64,000 nucleotides of DNA from Dipteris shenzhenensis (lineage: Eukaryota; Polypodiophyta; Polypodiopsida; Gleicheniales), in the NCBI GenBank assembly GCA_047967505.1, contig CM106540.1; one strand, 5' to 3'. A program made the translations under genes and the position numbers. Below, piece after piece: positions 52,301-58,300 of the stretch (position 1 is the stretch's first letter; every line of letters begins with the position of its first letter). The notes under the pieces were generated by a model. The model had not been told where the DNA came from. It searched no databases and saw nothing but the letters and a program-made list of their open reading frames with translations.

Positions 52301-55300
52301 CGCCCGGAGGTAGTAAGTCATAGCCTCGGCGAAGAAGAGAAACAGGTAAGGAGCAAGGGGGCAGCCCTAACGCACTGATCTCTCCAAGCTAAAACGCTCA
52401 CCCATCCTGCCTCCAATGATGACTCTGCTAGAAGCTGTCCTGTACAAAGCTGAAATACCCTGAATCCAACCTGCTGGGAAACCTAGCCGCTCCAGAGTCC
52501 CCTCCAGAAAGACCAGTCCACCCGATCGTAGGCCTTCTCAAAGTCGAGAAGTAGGATGGCAAGGTGTGATCGGCTGTGCTGAGCCCACTCCGCCGCCTCT
52601 GAAAAGGTGAAGACATTATCCAGGATACTGCGATCCTGGACAAAGCCTGTCTGAGTGTCATGAATGAGGTCTGGAAGTAGAGGTCGAACTCTGGCGCTGA
52701 TCATCTTGGCTAGGATTTTGTAGGCAGTGGTAAGGAGAGTGATCGGGCGCCACTGACGGATCTCCTGTCTATCTCCTCCCTTCGGGATGAGGCAAATCAG
52801 TCCTGAGGAGAGGCTCTCTGGCATATAACCGCTGCTGAAAATCCTCTGAAGAGCTGCTAGGAGGGGCTGATGGATCTGGTCCCAGAAGGAGGTGAAGAAT
52901 GCCCGGGATAGCCCATCCTCACCTGGGCACTTCTGTCCATCTATGGCCATCAAGGCCTCCAGCATCTCATCCGTGGTAAACGGTGCCAACAGCGTCGCCT
53001 GCATGCTAGGTTGGACCAAGGAAGGAGTGTGTCTCCACACCTCCTCACGGGCACGACGAGTACGAGGAGCAAGCGGCTCCTGCTGGAAAAGGGTCCTGTA
53101 GAAGTCGGTGGCCAATCCCAAGACCTCTCCCGGATCCGTAACGATGTGTCCCTCCGCTGTCCTGAGACTCCGAAGCTGATCACCTGCAGCTCTCTGGCCA
53201 TGTGTCCTGAAGAACTCCCTGCACATCCGGTCACCCTTCCGAGCCCAGAAGGAGAGAGAGGCGTGATAGGAAAACTCTGAGCGATGCTGGAGTGTCTCCT
53301 CAAGAAGGGCTCTGGCTCGAAGGGCCTGGATCCGAAGCTCCTCCGAGCCCGGGGATGCCTGTTGGAGCCGCTGAATGGAGGCGAGGTCCCTCCGAAGAGC
53401 TCTCTCTCTACCCCACCACTCCTGTTGAACCTGTAGGGCCGCGAGCTGGCAGATCTGGCTGGACTCCTGCAAAGCCTGCGCCACCGAATCAACCAAATCC
53501 GCGCACTCGCCCCAGTCTCTATCCCAAAGACTGCAAATACTGCTGCGCACGTCCTCCCTCGAGAAAATGGAGTCGGGAATCCGGCATGAGCGGGGGGGAA
53601 GGGCCTGAGCTGCCGAATCTAATGATAAGAGCACAGGCGCATGGTCGGAGAGTGTCGTCCCTGGAACTATACCGGCCTAACCGCCTCTGCTGATGGCCCA
53701 ATCACTAACATAAAATCTATCCAGCCTCTCCAGGAGTCTGCCTCCTTCCCTGCGGAAACCCCACGAGAAGTCCAAGCTCCCGTGCCAACGCCGGAAGGAC
53801 GGGTCTCGCCAACAGTCCCTTCCTCCTGTCGCAAAGATAAAAGAGTCCCAAGCGGACTGCTTTGCCTGAGACGTACCTGTAAACTCCGGTCCTCTGCCCT
53901 GCTGGTCCTCCAAGGTCTCCAAATTGTTGAAGTCACCTCCAACAATCTAGGAATCCATGTCTGGGAGAATCCCTGTAAGTGTCCTCCAGAAAGTGGCTCT
54001 ACAACGGAGATCTGTGGGAGCATAAATGTTGAGAATTCCGACTCTGGAGCCCTCCAATTCCAGGCCTACCCAAAGGGCACGACCTGGAATCAACGTGCCA
54101 TGACCGAAAACTCCCTGGGCTAGCTGCTCTCCCACGGAAGTACAGACACCACCACTCCTCCCCAGTGCTCCGATCGAGGGCTCCCAATAAGTGTGAGAGC
54201 GACCAGGGAGGATCTTCCCGCATCTACGGGAGTGAGCCGTCGAAAGCTTGTGTTCCTGGAGCAGAAGTAAAAAGCCCATGCAACAGAGTACCAGATAATC
54301 TTAAGGCATAATCATCTTCCCTGTCTCGGACAGCACATTTGTCATCCTCAAAGATGACCTGAAATCCAGCTCTGCTAAGAGTGGACACTGAAAGAAGATT
54401 TTTGGTGATACCAGGCACATATAAGACATCTGAAAGTCTGAAAATTGAGCCATCAATGGCAGTAAGCTCAACATCTCTTGTGCCACGTACTGAATATGAT
54501 GAGTTATTGGCACAAGTGACTTTCTTTCCAACGGGAGGTGGATGCGAAAAAGTAAAAAGACACTTCCTAGAAGTGATATACTTGGATGCACCGCTGTCAA
54601 AATACCAAGTGTTTAGTGTTTCATTGACACTGAAAGCAGATGCATCCGTAGAAGAGTCATAACTGCAAGTCAAAAATGCATATTTATCATCATTACAAGT
54701 GGCTGTACTATCCTGAGCATCTGGAGCAGCCAGCCTAGAATCTGAAATGCAAGATAAAAAGGCATTATCCTGTCCAACAAAGTTGGCTGCAACATCCCCA
54801 CTGTCAGATGCATGAGGAGCTGAATCTGAAACAGCCATACCGGAGCTGTTTTTCTTCTCTTTTGCAAGCCTTTTCCTGCATTCTGCAATGTGATGACCTG
54901 CTGCAAAACACTTCAAGAAAGGTAGTATGAACTGAAATCTCCAAAAATTGCTCTCCCAACACGAAATCCCCAAAATAGGCCTAAAATTACAACCGGAAAG
55001 GGGCAAATTGATCAAAAGCCCCAAATGTTGCAAGAATTGCGCTCTGTCTCCAAAAGCCCCAAATTTCACTGCGAAATTGCAGTGTAATTACAAAATCCCC
55101 AAATTTCTTCAAGAAATTGTACCGCAAAACTGAAAGCCCCAAATTTCGAGCTTAAAATTGCAACCAGAAAGGGGCAGAAGTACAGAATGCCCCAAATTTT
55201 GCAATTTCAGCAGAAAGCCCCAAATTTTTGGCTAAACCTCTGAATCTGCCTGCAATGTCTACTTCACAAGCAACAATGAACCCGAAAATACCCAAATGAC

Positions 55301-58300
55301 TGCAAAGATCTGCAAATGTCTACACAAATCTACTGGTACGGTGACTGTACGACAGAGTACTGATTAGAATGTACGGATGTACAATAGAGTACGGATTAGC
55401 GGGTACAGTTGTACGGACGAACAGAGTACGGATCAGCGGGTACAGTTGTACGGTGCAGAAACCTATGAGGGCCTGTACGGAAGCAGGGACGACGACCTGT
55501 TGTACGGCTTGTACGCGCAGGTACGGACGGTGACAGTGAACCGTACGGATGGTGACAGCGAACCGTACGGATGGTGACAGCGAACCGTACGCGTAGGTAC
55601 GGAACTGTACGGCGAACCGTACAGTCTGGCAACAGACTGTACAGCTAAAGGTTTGCTGTACGGAATGGAGATGTAGAATGTACGTTGCTTCGCTTGTACG
55701 GACGACGCAGGAGCAGTACGGCAGGGTACGGTACGACGGGTATGGTACGGCAGGTAGCATGTACGGGTCAAACTTCGAGCAGGTACGGACGGCAGGATGA
55801 AGCAGCAGGTGCACGAACTGTACGGGCACAAGGATCTTGGGCTGGAGGCAAGAGCTCAACAAGGAAGGAGTAGGGAGCAGGATCAGCCTGCTCTGATACC
55901 AAATGTGAGAGATTGCGGAGAGAGAGAGAGCAAGAGAGTGAGAGCTTGAGAGCTGAGTTGCAATAGAAGAGTGTAAAAGAGTACAACTCAAGGAGTGAGA
56001 GATAAGGTTTTGTCCTAGTGACAAAACCTTAGTAGTCACTAACCATAGTTAGTGAACTAACTGCGGTTAGGGGGAAAAACCTCTTAAAGAGGGAAAAGTG
56101 CCCCTAACTAGCTTATTAAATTACATTGGTCACTGCTGAATTATATCTATAATTCTAACACGCTCGGCCATTATGAAGTTTCATTACAGCATCCTTTACC
56201 CCTCCTCTAGTGAAGAGGGTGCAAGATGTGGGACGAGGCATGTGTGAGAGGCTAGGGACTGGCTGATTTGGGATGTCATAAAGTGTGCGTGCATAATCAA
56301 ACCAGATCTGGGTGTCAGTGAGTGGCAGAGGGGACCGTCCTTCTAGAAATCTTCGCTAGAAGTCCTTAGAGTGTATGGCGTGAGAGTGCAGAGCCAGGCA
56401 GCTCTAGTGCTTGAAGGCGTAGCACGGCCACCGGAGCTAGGCAGAGCTATAGGGAATGAAGGTAGAGTAGACCCAGGAGGAGAGGCAGACAGGGTGTGGT
56501 GAGCAATGCAAGCAGGACGTGGTGGCGAGCAACAACCAGAAAGGAGAGAGAAAGAAAGAAGGATGAATTAATGTCTTGGGCCTATGAGACAAAGTACAAA
56601 TACCAAAATTTGTTTATCCCCCCTCATTGCCTCTATTGCCCTCCCTCCGGCAGCTCTGCTCATATTCCACCCACTCTACTCATGGCTTCTCTTGGCTATT
56701 TTGCACCTCTTTCACATGGTGTGAACCAGTTCAGTCCACCCCCCCCCCTCCCCAAACCAAAAAAAACACCACTTACATTTCTAACTACTCTCTTCATCCC
56801 AGCCTCCCTTGGCATTGGCATTGACATTGACGTTGGAGTTGGCATTAGTACTAGCCCCGATTTGCCCTGCTAGTTCGACCTCTATAGTAATCCCTTATCC
56901 TCACAGTACTCTTCCTTCCTCTCACCCCTACCCCTCAGCCAGCCACAATGCTCCTCTATAGTCACGCTCACCTCAGCTACATCCTAGACGTCTCCCCACC
57001 ACTCTCACTCTTCTGCCATCCCTTATCCTTGACGACTCAGCCTCCATTCATGCCCTACCCATATATGTCACTTCATGCACGATTCCACCTGAGGCTTGGG
57101 AGTAACTCGTCATGGAGGTTCATCACCTACATGCATGAGAGAGAGAGAGACAAGAATCACTTTATTCATAGCCGCAGAGCAAGAGATACTATAGCTCCGT
57201 AAGGAGTCCATAAGGAGATTGCGCCCATTAGTGACAACCACCACCAATAGGCCAACGGTGGAGACACATATAGCCACCATATAGTCGGCTATCACAGAGA
57301 CTTCCATTGAGTGGACATCGCAAAACGGGAGCCTACAAAGGCCACTGTTTTTCGGCCACTATCCCGGAACAACAATAGAGAATCACTAAGGTTCTCAACA
57401 TCAGATTCTGGGATATCCCTCGCACATCCACCACTTCCATAGAGGATGTGACCAGCTTTGTGGCCTCCCCACCAAGAGTCCCACAGCATGAGATTAAGAG
57501 TGCCTGGCGCATAGGACGGGACCACCCAATAGGATGTGCAGAGGACATCCCCAAGGAGAAGAAACAGTCTACATCTTAGAATGCAAGAGGTTGAGTTAGA
57601 GAAGCACTTTGCCTTTAGATGCCCCATACACTATGAGATCCAAGAATGACAACATTGACTATTCAGGAGAGGATTTGAACCTCTCTCAGCTTTTCCTGGT
57701 CCACCTTGATCAAAGACATGTGGCAACCTTTCTACACAAGGCCCAAGGACATAGAGATAGATTGCCCAAAGTATAGAGACGAGATCAGGAGGTCCTAATG
57801 AAGCCCAGCCAAAGGAAGGATGATAAGAGACTTCTTCCACTAAGGAAACACTCACCAAAGGCTGCTAGGGAAATGACGTAGCTAAGGCCCAGAGAGCACC
57901 ACCAAGGAAACACTCACCAAAGGTTGCTAGGGAAATGGCGTAGCTAAGGCCCAGAGAGCACAACACAAGAGAACTGTCAGGTGTTGACCCAGCCATGAAG
58001 ACCACAGATATCCCCTCCTTACTCCTTGATGTGGGGAGACAGACGACAAAAGTGGCAATAGCACTGTCCAGGCAGCGAGCTACCTCTTAGAGACGATATA
58101 GAAGGAGAGAGAGGCACAGGCAAGCTACCCAGGCCGATCACCAATAGCGTCCTATCACTGACTTCATTCCTTAACGATGCCAGGCTTCACTAGAGCCATT
58201 GTCTGTCGATATTATTTTCTCTATCCTCCCATCCAAGATTCTAGAGGTATATTGTCCACCATTGAAAGCCGAGATCAATTGGAGTAAGTCAATTGATTAT

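Larger units (their letters stand above)
50377..56160 (-). mobile_element. Ty1/copia element with 5-bp TSD and L1 replacing INT-RT
   Basis: LTRs lie at 55904-56160 (5') and 50377-50648 (3'). The flanking duplication is CGCTC (50372-50376, 56161-56165). The minus-strand order is PBS, repetitive leader, zinc knuckle, protease, an L1 ORF2 block, copia RNase H, PPT. Integrase and most of RT are missing, so it cannot move alone. It inserted into the RT of the split LINE. Confidence 0.92.
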
